Shown one piece after another: positions 1 through 8,145 of a stretch of 64,000 nt of DNA. This stretch comes from CTSoil-075 sp042610375 (lineage in GTDB: Bacteria > Bacillota > Negativicutes > DSM-13327), in the NCBI RefSeq assembly GCF_042610375.1, contig NZ_JBGJZL010000001.1:496001-560000 (forward strand). Direction: 5' to 3'. A program made the position numbers and the translations under genes. The stretch's first letter is position 1. Each line of letters starts with the position of its first letter. The notes below the pieces were generated by a model. That model saw nothing but the letters and a program-made list of their open reading frames with translations. It searched no databases and was not told where the DNA came from.

Positions 1-126
1 CTTGAAAAACAGAAGTTTTTATGGCATTTTACCATATCTATCATTAAAATGTTACTATCGCATCAATAGGATTGTACATAAAAAAACGATTATAGAAGTT
101 CCAACGATAAAACCCTAATAAACATC

Positions 127-155
127 TTGTCAAAGACATGTACTACTGTTATAAT
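127..155 (+). promoter_or_regulatory. Sigma-A promoter of the first chemoreceptor gene
   Basis: TTGTCA at 127-132 and a perfect TATAAT at 150-155 are separated by 17 bp. Transcription would start near 162, giving a leader of about 110 nt before the chemoreceptor start at 274. The leader contains a short hairpin (TGGAGA-TAT-TCTCCA, 163-177) and then a terminator-like hairpin. The boxes are seen directly; activity is inferred. Confidence 0.7.
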
Positions 156-214
156 CAAAACATGGAGATATTCTCCACCAGTGGACTTGAAATTATTTAT
201 TGTTGTGGCAATGT

Positions 215-250
215 AGCCCGTGCGCGTTTACGCATGGGCTTTTTATTTTA
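215..250 (+). terminator. Terminator-like hairpin in the chemoreceptor leader
   Basis: A 10-bp stem (215-224 with 231-240, one G-T pair) and a 6-nt loop are followed by a T-rich tract up to 249. It lies between the promoter at 127-155 and the start codon at 274, so it could attenuate the chemoreceptor transcript. It could also just end a transcript arriving from the left, but the intervening promoter favours attenuation. Confidence 0.65.
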
Positions 251-273
251 TACAAATAAGGAGTGAATGCATC

Positions 274-2034
274 ATGAAACTTATGGCACGATTTCAATCG
301 ATTTATCCTTTAAAAGGCGTCAAGAGTTTGCAAAAATCTATTTCTACCAAGAGCTCCATCGGAAAAAAAATCTCAGGCGGCTTTAGCATCGTCATTGCCC
401 TCGTTGTCATGATGAGTACATTCACCTACTTCACAGTCGCTGAGCTAAACGAATCCTCCCAACAACTAATGAAAGATAATCTTTATAAAATTCAACTTGT
501 TGAAGAACTGACCATTGATGTTGCGAATACAGCAGCCGCAATGCGTGGCTTCATCATCACAGGCGCTCTTGCAGATGTGGCAACATTTGAAGAAGGCCGC
601 AAATATGGCGATGATAAGATAAGTAAATTAGAGCAGTCTCTAACGACTGAAACGTCTCGTAATTTTTTAGCAACGCTAAAAAAGGAAAAGGCCGCTTATG
701 ATGATATTGCCATTAAAATCATCAATGCCAAACGAGCCAATAATATTGAGCAAGTTACAATCAGTATGAAACAAGCTGAACAACCCTATAATAATTCCAT
801 GTCGGCTGCCAAATATTTAATTGCATCAGTAAAAGAATATGTACGATCAGAAATGGAAGCCAACACCAATAAAACCACACAAGTACAACTTATCCTCGTC
901 ATCGTAAGTCTTTTAGTTATGGGTATCTCAATTGTAATCAGCATCTATATTAGTCGAGGTATTTCAAGACCCGCCAATATGATTGCTCAAGTTGCAGCAG
1001 AAATTGCTGATGGCAATCTCTCCTTAGATGATATCGTTGTAAAATCTTCCGATGAAATCGGTCAATTAGGAACTTCTTTTAATAAGATGAAGATAAACCT
1101 GCGTGAATTATTGTTAAAAGTTTCTATTTCAGCTCAACAAGTGGCCGCCTCTTCCCAGCAACTCACCGCTAGTGCCGATCATTCAGCTGAGGCTGCCAAT
1201 CTAGTAACGTGTGCAATTTCAGACGTGGCACAAGGTGCTGAAATGCAGTTAATCGCTATCAGTAAGACCTCCCAAGGAGTACAGCAGATGTCAGATAGTA
1301 TTCATCAGATCGCCAATAATGCCAATAGTGTTGCAGCAAAATCAGCGCAAGCTTCTGAAACTGCGACCTCTGGCGGGACCTCTGTCGCAGAAGCTGTCAG
1401 GCAGATGGCTCAAATTAAACATACTGTTATCACATCAGCTGAGGTTGTTGGCAAGCTCGGAGCTCACTCTAATGAAATTGGACAAATTATTGATACCATT
1501 TCAGGCATTGCTAGTCAAACGAATCTCTTAGCCTTAAATGCAGCGATCGAAGCTGCAAGAGCTGGGGAAAATGGTCGAGGTTTTGCCGTCGTTGCTGAGG
1601 AAGTGAGAAAGCTCGCTGAACAATCTCAAGGAGCCGCTAAGAAAATAGCGCAATTAATTGGAGAAATTCAAGGTGATACTCAAAAGGCGGTGATTGCGAT
1701 GAAAGAGGGAACAAAGGAAGTCAACACGGGAGCTGAGCTAGTCGATATCGCGGGTAAAGCTTTTCAAGATATCGCCGTTTTGATTATCGAAGTATCAAAT
1801 CAAGTCACAGAAATCTCAACTGCGATTGGGCAAATGGCTGGTGGTAGCCAACAAGTTGTTGCATCAGTAGACGAAATCGATTCTGTGAGCAAAAAAACAT
1901 CAATGGAAGCTCAAACGGTATCGGCAGCAACCCAAGAACAATCTGCTTCCATGGAAGAAATCGCTGCATCCAGCCAAACTTTAGCCAAAATGTCCTCTGA
2001 TCTACAAGAAGTGGTGAGCAAATTCCGCTTTTAA
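274..2034 (+). CDS. Methyl-accepting chemotaxis protein with 4-helix-bundle sensor
   Basis: Transmembrane chemoreceptor of 586 residues that signals through CheA/CheW. From the chosen start it has a short cytoplasmic N-terminus, TM1 near residues 32-54, and a mostly helical periplasmic domain of about 150 residues resembling the 4HB_MCP family. TM2 lies near 205-227, followed by a HAMP domain and a long coiled-coil signalling domain. The signalling tip has the typical run of E-I-x-x-I-I plus NLLALNAAIEAARAGE. The start at 274 is preceded by AAGGAG; an in-frame upstream start at 220 would lie inside the terminator hairpin and is unlikely. The protein ends right after the signalling domain, with no CheR-tethering pentapeptide visible. 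The ligand is unknown. It converges on the sugar-acid island but lacks that island's GntR operator. Confidence 0.95.
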   Translation: MKLMARFQSIYPLKGVKSLQKSISTKSSIGKKISGGFSIVIALVVMMSTFTYFTVAELNESSQQLMKDNLYKIQLVEELTIDVANTAAAMRGFIITGALADVATFEEGRKYGDDKISKLEQSLTTETSRNFLATLKKEKAAYDDIAIKIINAKRANNIEQVTISMKQAEQPYNNSMSAAKYLIASVKEYVRSEMEANTNKTTQVQLILVIVSLLVMGISIVISIYISRGISRPANMIAQVAAEIADGNLSLDDIVVKSSDEIGQLGTSFNKMKINLRELLLKVSISAQQVAASSQQLTASADHSAEAANLVTCAISDVAQGAEMQLIAISKTSQGVQQMSDSIHQIANNANSVAAKSAQASETATSGGTSVAEAVRQMAQIKHTVITSAEVVGKLGAHSNEIGQIIDTISGIASQTNLLALNAAIEAARAGENGRGFAVVAEEVRKLAEQSQGAAKKIAQLIGEIQGDTQKAVIAMKEGTKEVNTGAELVDIAGKAFQDIAVLIIEVSNQVTEISTAIGQMAGGSQQVVASVDEIDSVSKKTSMEAQTVSAATQEQSASMEEIAASSQTLAKMSSDLQEVVSKFRF

Positions 2035-2076
2035 ATCTTCATTTTATTTAAAAGTCAATTCATAGCAGCTATAGAA

Positions 2077-2119
2077 AAAACGAGCGATTGATGAATAAAA
2101 TTCATCAATCGCTCGTTTT
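2077..2119. terminator. Bidirectional terminator between convergent genes
   Basis: A long perfect stem (2077-2095 with 2101-2119, 5-nt loop) is flanked by A- and T-runs. It lies between the chemoreceptor stop and the stop of the convergent isomerase gene, so it can serve both strands. Confidence 0.9.
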
Positions 2120-2128
2120 ATGTATTTT

Positions 2129-3004
2129 TTATAAACTATGATTTAGATATGCAATACTCTTGCAATGATTGCTATAAATAATCTCCAGTGTATCGAGTGC
2201 AGGCAATTCAAGTGCTACATAGACTTTATTGTTTTTGTTAAGAAGATCTAAATAACGATTTAATGGCAAATCACTCTGACCAATAACTGGCTGAGGTTGA
2301 CCATTTTGAGAGCTCTTTAAATGAGTATAATCAATTTTATCCACATGTTGTTCAAAAAATTCTTTAACTGCATTTGGATCATTGTCAACCCGTGACACTG
2401 TAAAGAAATTTGCCGTATCCAGTTGCCAGCCAACGTTGGCATCTACACCTTGTCTCCCAAATAATTCAGCAGTACCAAATGTTTGCACACCATCCCCTTG
2501 TAATCCTTCCCTAGCATTTTCAACGGAGAGTTTCAATCCAAACTTTTCTGCAATATCTCCTGCATCATTTAGATTCTGCACGAGTTTCCGAAAGTCATCC
2601 TCAGTCCAATATAATTTTTTCGCCTCATTTACAAATTCCGGCCCATTGGCGCCAGTCCTAATCATTTTAGGACCATCAAAAGCAAGACTATTACCAATCG
2701 CACGAGAAAGTACATCAAAGTAGGTAGGATCCATGGCCCCTACATTCACTGCATAAATAACCTCTACTTTTTTCTGACGAGCATAAATAGCCAAATCTGC
2801 ACATTCACTCAAATTCAAATCAGCGGTTGGATCTCTTAATTCAATGAAAGAAAAGCCTTCTTTATTTGCAAAGTCAATCATCAATTTTATATTTATTGCA
2901 ATGGGTGGAAGAAATTTTGCAAAATTAGCCGTCGTAAAACCAAACTTTAAATTAGGATATTTGCTGAGACGAATGTTTTTTTCTATTCCCTGTTCACTCA
3001 TCAT
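2129..3004 (-). CDS. Sugar phosphate isomerase/epimerase-type TIM-barrel protein
   Basis: A 291-residue protein of the AP-endonuclease-2-like TIM-barrel superfamily (xylose isomerase-like; includes hydroxypyruvate isomerase, tagatose/psicose epimerases and IolE/IolI). Visible signs are the FGFTTANF opening strand, FIELRDP, LSVENAREG with its metal-ligand-type Glu, WQLDTANFF, and YTHLKSSQ with the C-terminal His. The start with AAAAGGGGATGG upstream is preferred over one 39 nt further upstream that has no Shine-Dalgarno. It is the second gene of a two-gene operon after the MFS symporter (54-bp gap), so it probably acts on the imported sugar acid or a derivative. The exact reaction cannot be read from sequence; hydroxypyruvate/tartronate semialdehyde isomerisation is one possibility. 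Confidence 0.85.
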   Translation of the reverse strand: MMSEQGIEKNIRLSKYPNLKFGFTTANFAKFLPPIAINIKLMIDFANKEGFSFIELRDPTADLNLSECADLAIYARQKKVEVIYAVNVGAMDPTYFDVLSRAIGNSLAFDGPKMIRTGANGPEFVNEAKKLYWTEDDFRKLVQNLNDAGDIAEKFGLKLSVENAREGLQGDGVQTFGTAELFGRQGVDANVGWQLDTANFFTVSRVDNDPNAVKEFFEQHVDKIDYTHLKSSQNGQPQPVIGQSDLPLNRYLDLLNKNNKVYVALELPALDTLEIIYSNHCKSIAYLNHSL

Positions 3005-3058
3005 AATCCATCCCCTTTTTTGTTTTGCATTTGGGCCACTCATCTACAACAGAATGTT

Positions 3059-4432
3059 CTAAGCAGCTTCTTCAGCTTCTATAATCGGCTCATCAATGGT
3101 AGCAAGAATAGCTAAACATAATATTCCGCTACCAGCCATATAGAAAAATACACTATTCCAACTGTAAGCATCCAGTAGCATCCCAACAACCAAAGGAGCG
3201 CATGCACCACCGATTTGTCCTACGGTATTCACTATACCAAAGGCAACAGGATATGTGGACTTACTCGCTAATCCCATGGGATAAACAGAATATCCAGCAA
3301 AACCAATGCCGACCATTAGGCCAGCCATCAATAATGTTAACCCTAAATACAGTGCATTATTAGGTGCATAAATTAAGGCTACCATCATAAGAATTGTGCC
3401 AAAAGCACCAACCATCATCATTGGTTTACGCCTTTTGTCCAATATTTTATCTGAAATAAAGCCTCCCAGTAGATTTCCTAAGACAGCCCCCATGAATGGC
3501 GCTGATGCCAAGAAACCCATTTTAACTGATGCAAAGCCCTTTACATTCATCAAATAGGTTGGGATCCATGACATAAAGATATTACTGATGCCAATCATAC
3601 AACCATAACCAATTGCTGTTCCAATCACATTCCATGATGTGAATACTTGACGGAGAGTTTCTAATCGCACAACATTCTTCGTCCGATTAAACTTATCAAG
3701 CCAGGTGAAATCATACTGTTTGCGAGTAACTGTTGCCTGCGTCCCTTTGATTATCGGCCCTTCTTCGCTACGAATATAATGACACTCTGCACCCGAACAA
3801 AACTTATTGTCTTCTGGAGAATTCGTAACCATTAACATCCACAGTATAGAAAAAAAGATTCCTGGAATAGCAAAAACATAAAAAATTTCTCGCCAACCCC
3901 ACAATTCCACAATAACCACACATAAAGGTGGTACAATGACTGGACCTAACTTCGACGCTGCAATCCAAAGCCCTGTCGCTGTTCCCTTTTCTTTGGCAGG
4001 AAACCAGCGATTAATTATATTTGTACAACCAATGCCTAAAGGACCTTCAGAGAGTCCTAAACCCACACGGAAAATCTTCAACAGAAGTACAGATGAAGTT
4101 GTCCCCATTAAGCCAGTAAAGGCTGATGTAAGTATCATGAACATCGGGAATAATCGCCCAGTGATTTTATTACTTAATTTTTTATAAATTAGGCCCATGG
4201 GAATCTGCACGACACCATAAGCAAAAGAGAATAAACTAATAATAGCTCCAGCTTCAGTATTAGAAATACCATATTCTTTTTTCATGTACGGTAATGCAAT
4301 GCCTAAATTTGCACGATCAGCACAAGCGATCGCCCAAATGACAAAAATCAGTCCCATAACGACCCAACGATAGTTGGTTTTTTTCCCTATGGATTCTTTC
4401 GTTTTTTCAAGAAGTTCTACAGATTGTGACAC
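3059..4432 (-). CDS. MFS anion:cation symporter, sugar-acid type (copy 1)
   Basis: A 457-residue, roughly 12-TM major facilitator of the anion:cation symporter (ACS) branch, which includes glucarate, galactarate, galactonate and hexuronate carriers. Diagnostic features are DRANLG after TM1, IPMGLIYKKL in the TM2-3 loop, and a central hydrophilic loop with a conserved two-Cys stretch (KFCSGAECHYI) near residues 200-212. The start is GTG with AGGAGG 7 nt upstream, matching the 457-residue length of the paralogue at 15439-16812; longer in-frame starts add an implausible Arg/Cys-rich leader. It is closely similar to that paralogue along its entire length, indicating a recent duplication. It heads an operon with the isomerase and has the GntR promoter-operator block upstream. 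The substrate is inferred to be an aldonate or aldarate. Confidence 0.92.
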   Translation of the reverse strand: MSQSVELLEKTKESIGKKTNYRWVVMGLIFVIWAIACADRANLGIALPYMKKEYGISNTEAGAIISLFSFAYGVVQIPMGLIYKKLSNKITGRLFPMFMILTSAFTGLMGTTSSVLLLKIFRVGLGLSEGPLGIGCTNIINRWFPAKEKGTATGLWIAASKLGPVIVPPLCVVIVELWGWREIFYVFAIPGIFFSILWMLMVTNSPEDNKFCSGAECHYIRSEEGPIIKGTQATVTRKQYDFTWLDKFNRTKNVVRLETLRQVFTSWNVIGTAIGYGCMIGISNIFMSWIPTYLMNVKGFASVKMGFLASAPFMGAVLGNLLGGFISDKILDKRRKPMMMVGAFGTILMMVALIYAPNNALYLGLTLLMAGLMVGIGFAGYSVYPMGLASKSTYPVAFGIVNTVGQIGGACAPLVVGMLLDAYSWNSVFFYMAGSGILCLAILATIDEPIIEAEEAA

Positions 4433-4643
4433 ACTTGATCCTCCTCTTATATTCCGATTACTACATCTGATCAGCAACAGCCTTCTCTGATTGCAACTCA
4501 TCTCCCATAGATGAATCATTCCACCTCCTTTTTATTCGACATAATGAAGAAATTAATCAGCACCATACTTTATCAGCCTAATCCATTCATGGTGCTAGAG
4601 ATAGACATCGTCTTTTTTTTGCACGCTATCGAAGATTAATTTT

Positions 4644-4667
4644 TGATATCTGGTATCTGATATATCA
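4644..4667. promoter_or_regulatory. GntR operator (copy 1)
   Basis: TGGTAT-N5-ATATCA at 4651-4667 contains the 10-bp palindrome TGATATATCA (4658-4667) and is preceded by an extra TGATATC (4644-4650). It lies just downstream of the minus-strand promoter at 4682-4709, the position expected for a repressor roadblock. The same dyad occurs five more times in the island. Confidence 0.75.
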
Positions 4668-4681
4668 CATTATTTATTTTT

Positions 4682-4709
4682 ATTTTATCATAATATTTAA
4701 ACGTGTCAA
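4682..4709 (-). promoter_or_regulatory. Promoter of the MFS copy 1 / isomerase operon
   Basis: On the minus strand TTGACA (4704-4709) is followed by 16 bp and TAAAAT (4682-4687). The same spacing and hexamers recur at 13330, 16937 and 19178. The mRNA leader of about 240 nt up to the GTG start has no other clear feature. Confidence 0.8.
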
Positions 4710-4742
4710 TATTTTTCACACTATTTGCTTATCTGAGAAGAA

Positions 4743-4794
4743 AATTGGCTTCCACAAAACTTTTAAATGCAGGCAGAAGCCTTCGCCCTTCTTA
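4743..4794 (+). repeat. Dispersed intergenic repeat, copy A
   Basis: This stretch aligns without gaps to 42896-42947. The 13-base core ATGCAGGCAGAAG (4767-4779) is identical, 11 of the next 15 positions match, and the 24 bases before the core are looser. It lies just downstream of the gntR copy 1 stop codon. The function is unknown. Confidence 0.45.
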
Positions 4795-4813
4795 TTATTC
4801 AATCACCCTTCTC

Positions 4814-5482
4814 TTACAATTGTTGCTTTCCATCAAGAACGAACCGAGTACTGCGATGAATATGCATGCGAACTGCATTCTCGGCTCCATCAGGATCTCT
4901 CATGATGATTTTCTCATAAATTAGATGGTGTTCATGGAAAGCACGGTCTAATTCATCGAAATTTGATAATATTTTATTTCTAGGACCAAGATCAAACGAC
5001 CGAATGGCTTCAATTTGTTTACATACATAGTTATTTTTTGCAAAAATTCTGATTAACTTATGGAATTGAGTATTCATTTCAAGAACTTTTTCAGAGTTCC
5101 TCTCTTTAGTATACAATTCCATTTCCTTAATGACTTGACCCAACTGAAGAATCTCATCCTCATCAATCTTAGTGGCTGCCAATCGAGCCGCCACGCCTTC
5201 AATGGCAGAACGAACCAGGTTAATTTCTTCAATTGAAATCATTACATCATTTGAAACAAAGGCACCGACTCTAGGCCGAGTGATCACAAGTCCTTCTTGC
5301 TCGAGATGCCGCAATGCTTCTTTTAAAGGAGTCGTACTTATCATAAATTGCTGTGCGAGTTGTCTTTCATTTAAATGGAATCCTGGTTTATACTCGCCCA
5401 TTAGAATTGCTTCTTTCAGCTTTTCATAAACAACATCTCTGACTGAGCGAGTCTGAGATGTAATATCCATTGTATTTTCCAT
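4814..5482 (-). CDS. GntR-family (FCD domain) transcriptional repressor, copy 1
   Basis: A 222-residue regulator with an N-terminal winged helix (about residues 8-72; the recognition region includes the segment STTPLKEALRHLEQEG) and a C-terminal FCD ligand domain. The FCD metal-type ligands are visible as the His in NTQFHKL, the His pair in HEHHLIYEKI and the His in MHIHRS. FCD regulators usually bind small carboxylates or sugar acids. The start is taken at MENTMDI because GGTGA lies 8 nt upstream and the paralogue (13394-14059) begins at the same point. A spaced dyad TGATAT-N5-ATATCA lies 28 bp upstream of the start, suggesting autoregulation. It is closely similar to copy 2. Repression of the island is inferred from operator positions. 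Confidence 0.93.
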   Translation of the reverse strand: MENTMDITSQTRSVRDVVYEKLKEAILMGEYKPGFHLNERQLAQQFMISTTPLKEALRHLEQEGLVITRPRVGAFVSNDVMISIEEINLVRSAIEGVAARLAATKIDEDEILQLGQVIKEMELYTKERNSEKVLEMNTQFHKLIRIFAKNNYVCKQIEAIRSFDLGPRNKILSNFDELDRAFHEHHLIYEKIIMRDPDGAENAVRMHIHRSTRFVLDGKQQL

Positions 5483-5509
5483 GTATGAGTCACCATTCCT
5501 TTGATCTGT

Positions 5510-5526
5510 TGATATTTTATATATCA
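5510..5526. promoter_or_regulatory. GntR operator upstream of gntR copy 1
   Basis: TGATATTTTATATATCA is a 17-bp dyad (TGATAT-N5-ATATCA) identical to the one before gntR copy 2 (14088-14104). A TAAAAT -10-like box lies just upstream on the minus strand (5535-5540) with only a weak -35. The remaining sequence up to 5825 shows no gene. Confidence 0.7.
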
Positions 5527-5825
5527 TTCTTCTTATTTTATCATAAGATATCAATAAATGAAATTGATAGCCACACCTCTTGCAATAATTCCAACTCCGT
5601 CTATCACAGCACCAATAGCTGATTAACAAATTTTCATGCTGCAATACCAAAATTTAAACACTCTACCTTATCCTCCTCTCCAACATCTTACACTACATAT
5701 AAAGAATCATTGCCTTTCTTACATTACTCATGCATTTTCCATGCCATAATATCAATCAGCAGTATTTTTTTTTAATATTCACTATTGCGCCTTGATGCAG
5801 CTCATTCAAAATTCATTGTCAACCA

Positions 5826-6744
5826 TTAACTTTCATAAACAGCAACCCTCTTCCTATGACCAAACAACAAAACGTTACAAGTTGAACCAAGACGCATTAC
5901 AGCCTTTTCCTGCAAAACTCTTAGCAGCCTCGATTGCAAAGGCAAGGGCATTTCACCAATTTCATCTAAAAAGATCGTTCCCCCATGAGCTAACTCAAAC
6001 AATCCAACTTTGCCACCTTTTTTCGTACCGGTAAATGCCCCTTCTTCATATCCAAACATTTCACTTTCAAGTAAATTTTGTGGAAGAGCTGCACAGTTGA
6101 CTGCGACAAAGGGTCCTAATTTTCGTTTGCTCAGATTATGAATGCTTTGTGCTAGCATCTCCTTACCTGTACCTGACTCACCAGTAATCAATACTGTAGA
6201 ATCAGTTTTAGCAAACTTTTGCCTTCTAGTTTTTAAACTTTCTATCTTTTGAGAAGAACCAATAAATTGGTCCAGTGTCATTTTGGCAACCCAGCCTTTA
6301 CTTTGTAGCTTTTGCTTAATATTTCGCTCAAGCATCTCCAATCGATTAACATCTTCAAAGATTGTTGCACTTGTAGACTTATCAGCCATCGTGGCTTCAT
6401 CAATGGCTGGCTCTGTCATCCCATTTATTTTTTAACTTGTTCCATTGTGTTACGCCGAAGCAATGCCAGAGCTTCCGCTTCTGTGATTGCTTTATATACA
6501 GCATTTTTATCTGACTCGATCAGTATTCCTTTTATACCGAGTTCAATCGCAATACCAGCAGCACTAGCTCCCCTAGGATAACAGTCGTACCCATCTCAAT
6601 TGCTTTTTTGATTACTTCATACATGCTCTCTATTTCATCTTCGATCAGAAGTTGCTGAATGGAAACTCCCAGCAATTCACCAGCTTTCTCACACTCGTAG
6701 ACAATACCAGGAAAAGGGGCCATAATCGTAATCTTTATCTTCAT
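5826..6744 (-). pseudogene. Decayed PrpR-like sigma-54-dependent activator
   Basis: Remnant of an enhancer-binding regulator. From 6744 downward it reads a PrpR-type N-terminal sensor start, then shifts frame near 6570-6580. The sensor continues in another frame (LGIKGILIESDKNAVYKAI) to a stop near 6432. A third segment (6419-5826) gives the AAA+ core: Walker A GESGTGKE, GAFTGT in place of the canonical GAFTGA, and a Walker B-like LDEIGEMP. The PAS region expected between sensor and AAA+ is missing. The AAA+ module breaks off after the MRLGS strand, so sensor 2 and the Fis-type DNA-binding helix are absent. At least three lesions make it non-functional. The intact relative at 38476-40476 shows what is missing. 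Confidence 0.85.
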
Positions 6745-6911
6745 GTTTCTTTTTCCTTTCGATCATGTATCATCTCACAATCAATCTTTTTAAAGAAAAA
6801 AATTGATTATGACCAAATCATTTCTCTTGTTGAGATATTTTCCCCTTTGATTACAATATACTTTCGATCTTATGAAAATTAACCCCTTTTTAGCTATGGA
6901 TCATAGATAAA

Positions 6912-6955
6912 AAGAAATAATCATACCTTGTACAAATTAGGTATGATTATTTCTT
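6912..6955 (-). terminator. Terminator of the sugar-acid catabolic operon
   Basis: A perfect 17-bp stem (6912-6928 with 6939-6955) has a 10-nt loop. On the minus strand it is followed by a T-rich stretch, and it sits 25 bp past the stop of the last operon gene. Confidence 0.85.
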
Positions 6956-6980
6956 ATCAGCCAGCTCTTGAAAGAGAATC

Positions 6981-8108
6981 CTACTGATTATCATCAGACT
7001 GCGTTATTAGTTTTTTATAAAAGAAAAAATGATATAAAACCATATATAATGCAGTATATAATCCCGCCACATAAAATATCGTTTCATAGCTCCATATATC
7101 AGCAATAATACCCATCCCGATCGCCCCAATCGCAAAGCCTAAATCCACAGCCATGGTAAAGAAACCAAAAGCCGTAGCGCGATTTGCAGCCTGAACATGA
7201 GCTCCAACAATGGTCGCTAATGCTGGGAATGCCAAACCATACCCCGCACCGATTGCGATTCCATTTAGCGCCAACACCCACATATTAGAAAAGCATGCCG
7301 TGATGATCATACAACTCATAAAAATTAATAGAATATATTCTGCTAAACGCTGGGGCGTTAGTAAAATACAAAGTTGCTTTACCCAAATTCTCGAAAAAAC
7401 AACTGCGATTGCATAAGCAATATAGAAAGGGTGAATTTCACTTACCCCTTTACTTAACAATAATAATGGCCAAAATGTCATCATACTAGCAAAACACATA
7501 TTAATCGCGAATAAAGTAAGCGTCGGAATATAAACCCCTGACTCTCTAATAACCTGTAGTAAAGACAAAGAATCTTCGACCACAAGTTTTGTTTTGAGTA
7601 CTGGATTTTTAGGAAAAAGTATAAAGGATAAGATGGTCGCAATCGCTCCAGCCGCTACGACTAAATTAAAATCACCAATCTGATAGAGCCAATTTGCTGA
7701 TCCTGCTGCAACTCCTACACCAAGCATGGTAAATAGAGTGTAGATGGCAACAACTTCTGTCATATACTGTTCATCATGCATCAACGTCGCCATAGTCAGA
7801 GAAGCACCCGAATAAACTGAAATACCTACACCATGTAAAAAACGAGAGAGCGTTGCACTCACGATGGTCGTACTGTAAGAATAAGTAACAATCGCCAAAG
7901 TTGATACGACAATACCAACACTCAAAATAGGCTTACTGCCATAACGATCGGCTAATTTGCCACAGAAAACTCGAAATAAAACAGAACCGATGGAAAAAGC
8001 ACCGATTGCAATACCAATCTGATGATCGCTCATCCCGAGTGTATGATAGTAGATTGGCAAAATAGGAAGAAAGAAATTATTACTCATCCAAAAAAATAGA
8101 TTCGCCAA
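6981..8108 (-). CDS. MFS transporter (third carrier of the island)
   Basis: Major facilitator protein of 375 residues from a TTG at 8108; probably 390 residues in life. It has about 12 hydrophobic segments and the MFS loop motif GKLADRYGSKP. It is not an ACS-family member, unlike the two duplicated symporters, and resembles drug/sugar efflux-type MFS_1 proteins. The TTG start lacks a Shine-Dalgarno and would cut into TM1. The reading frame stays open upstream to 8153, where GGGAGG stands 8 nt before an ATA codon (residues I-V-K-N-T-I-Y-T-K-E-F-I-G-L-L), overlapping the stop of the kinase gene. The true start is therefore probably the non-standard ATA, or a start codon has been lost. It is last in the operon and could export an intermediate or import a second substrate. 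Confidence 0.85.
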   Translation of the reverse strand: MANLFFWMSNNFFLPILPIYYHTLGMSDHQIGIAIGAFSIGSVLFRVFCGKLADRYGSKPILSVGIVVSTLAIVTYSYSTTIVSATLSRFLHGVGISVYSGASLTMATLMHDEQYMTEVVAIYTLFTMLGVGVAAGSANWLYQIGDFNLVVAAGAIATILSFILFPKNPVLKTKLVVEDSLSLLQVIRESGVYIPTLTLFAINMCFASMMTFWPLLLLSKGVSEIHPFYIAYAIAVVFSRIWVKQLCILLTPQRLAEYILLIFMSCMIITACFSNMWVLALNGIAIGAGYGLAFPALATIVGAHVQAANRATAFGFFTMAVDLGFAIGAIGMGIIADIWSYETIFYVAGLYTALYMVLYHFFFYKKLITQSDDNQ

Positions 8109-8145
8109 TAATAAGCCAATAAATTCTTTCGTATAAATAGTATTT

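Noticed and set aside
161..250. Known riboswitch class before the first chemoreceptor
   Set aside because: No cyclic-di-GMP, preQ1, SAM or other consensus could be matched; only a generic promoter-hairpin-terminator layout is visible.
2382..2723. Plus-strand open frame of 113 codons opposite the isomerase gene
   Set aside because: It is fully antisense to a well-supported TIM-barrel gene, has no Shine-Dalgarno and an unnatural composition; treated as a shadow frame. The same applies to similar antisense frames across the window.
5792..6034. Plus-strand frame of 80 codons over the decayed activator
   Set aside because: No ribosome site or family; it is antisense to the clearly recognisable AAA+ remnant.
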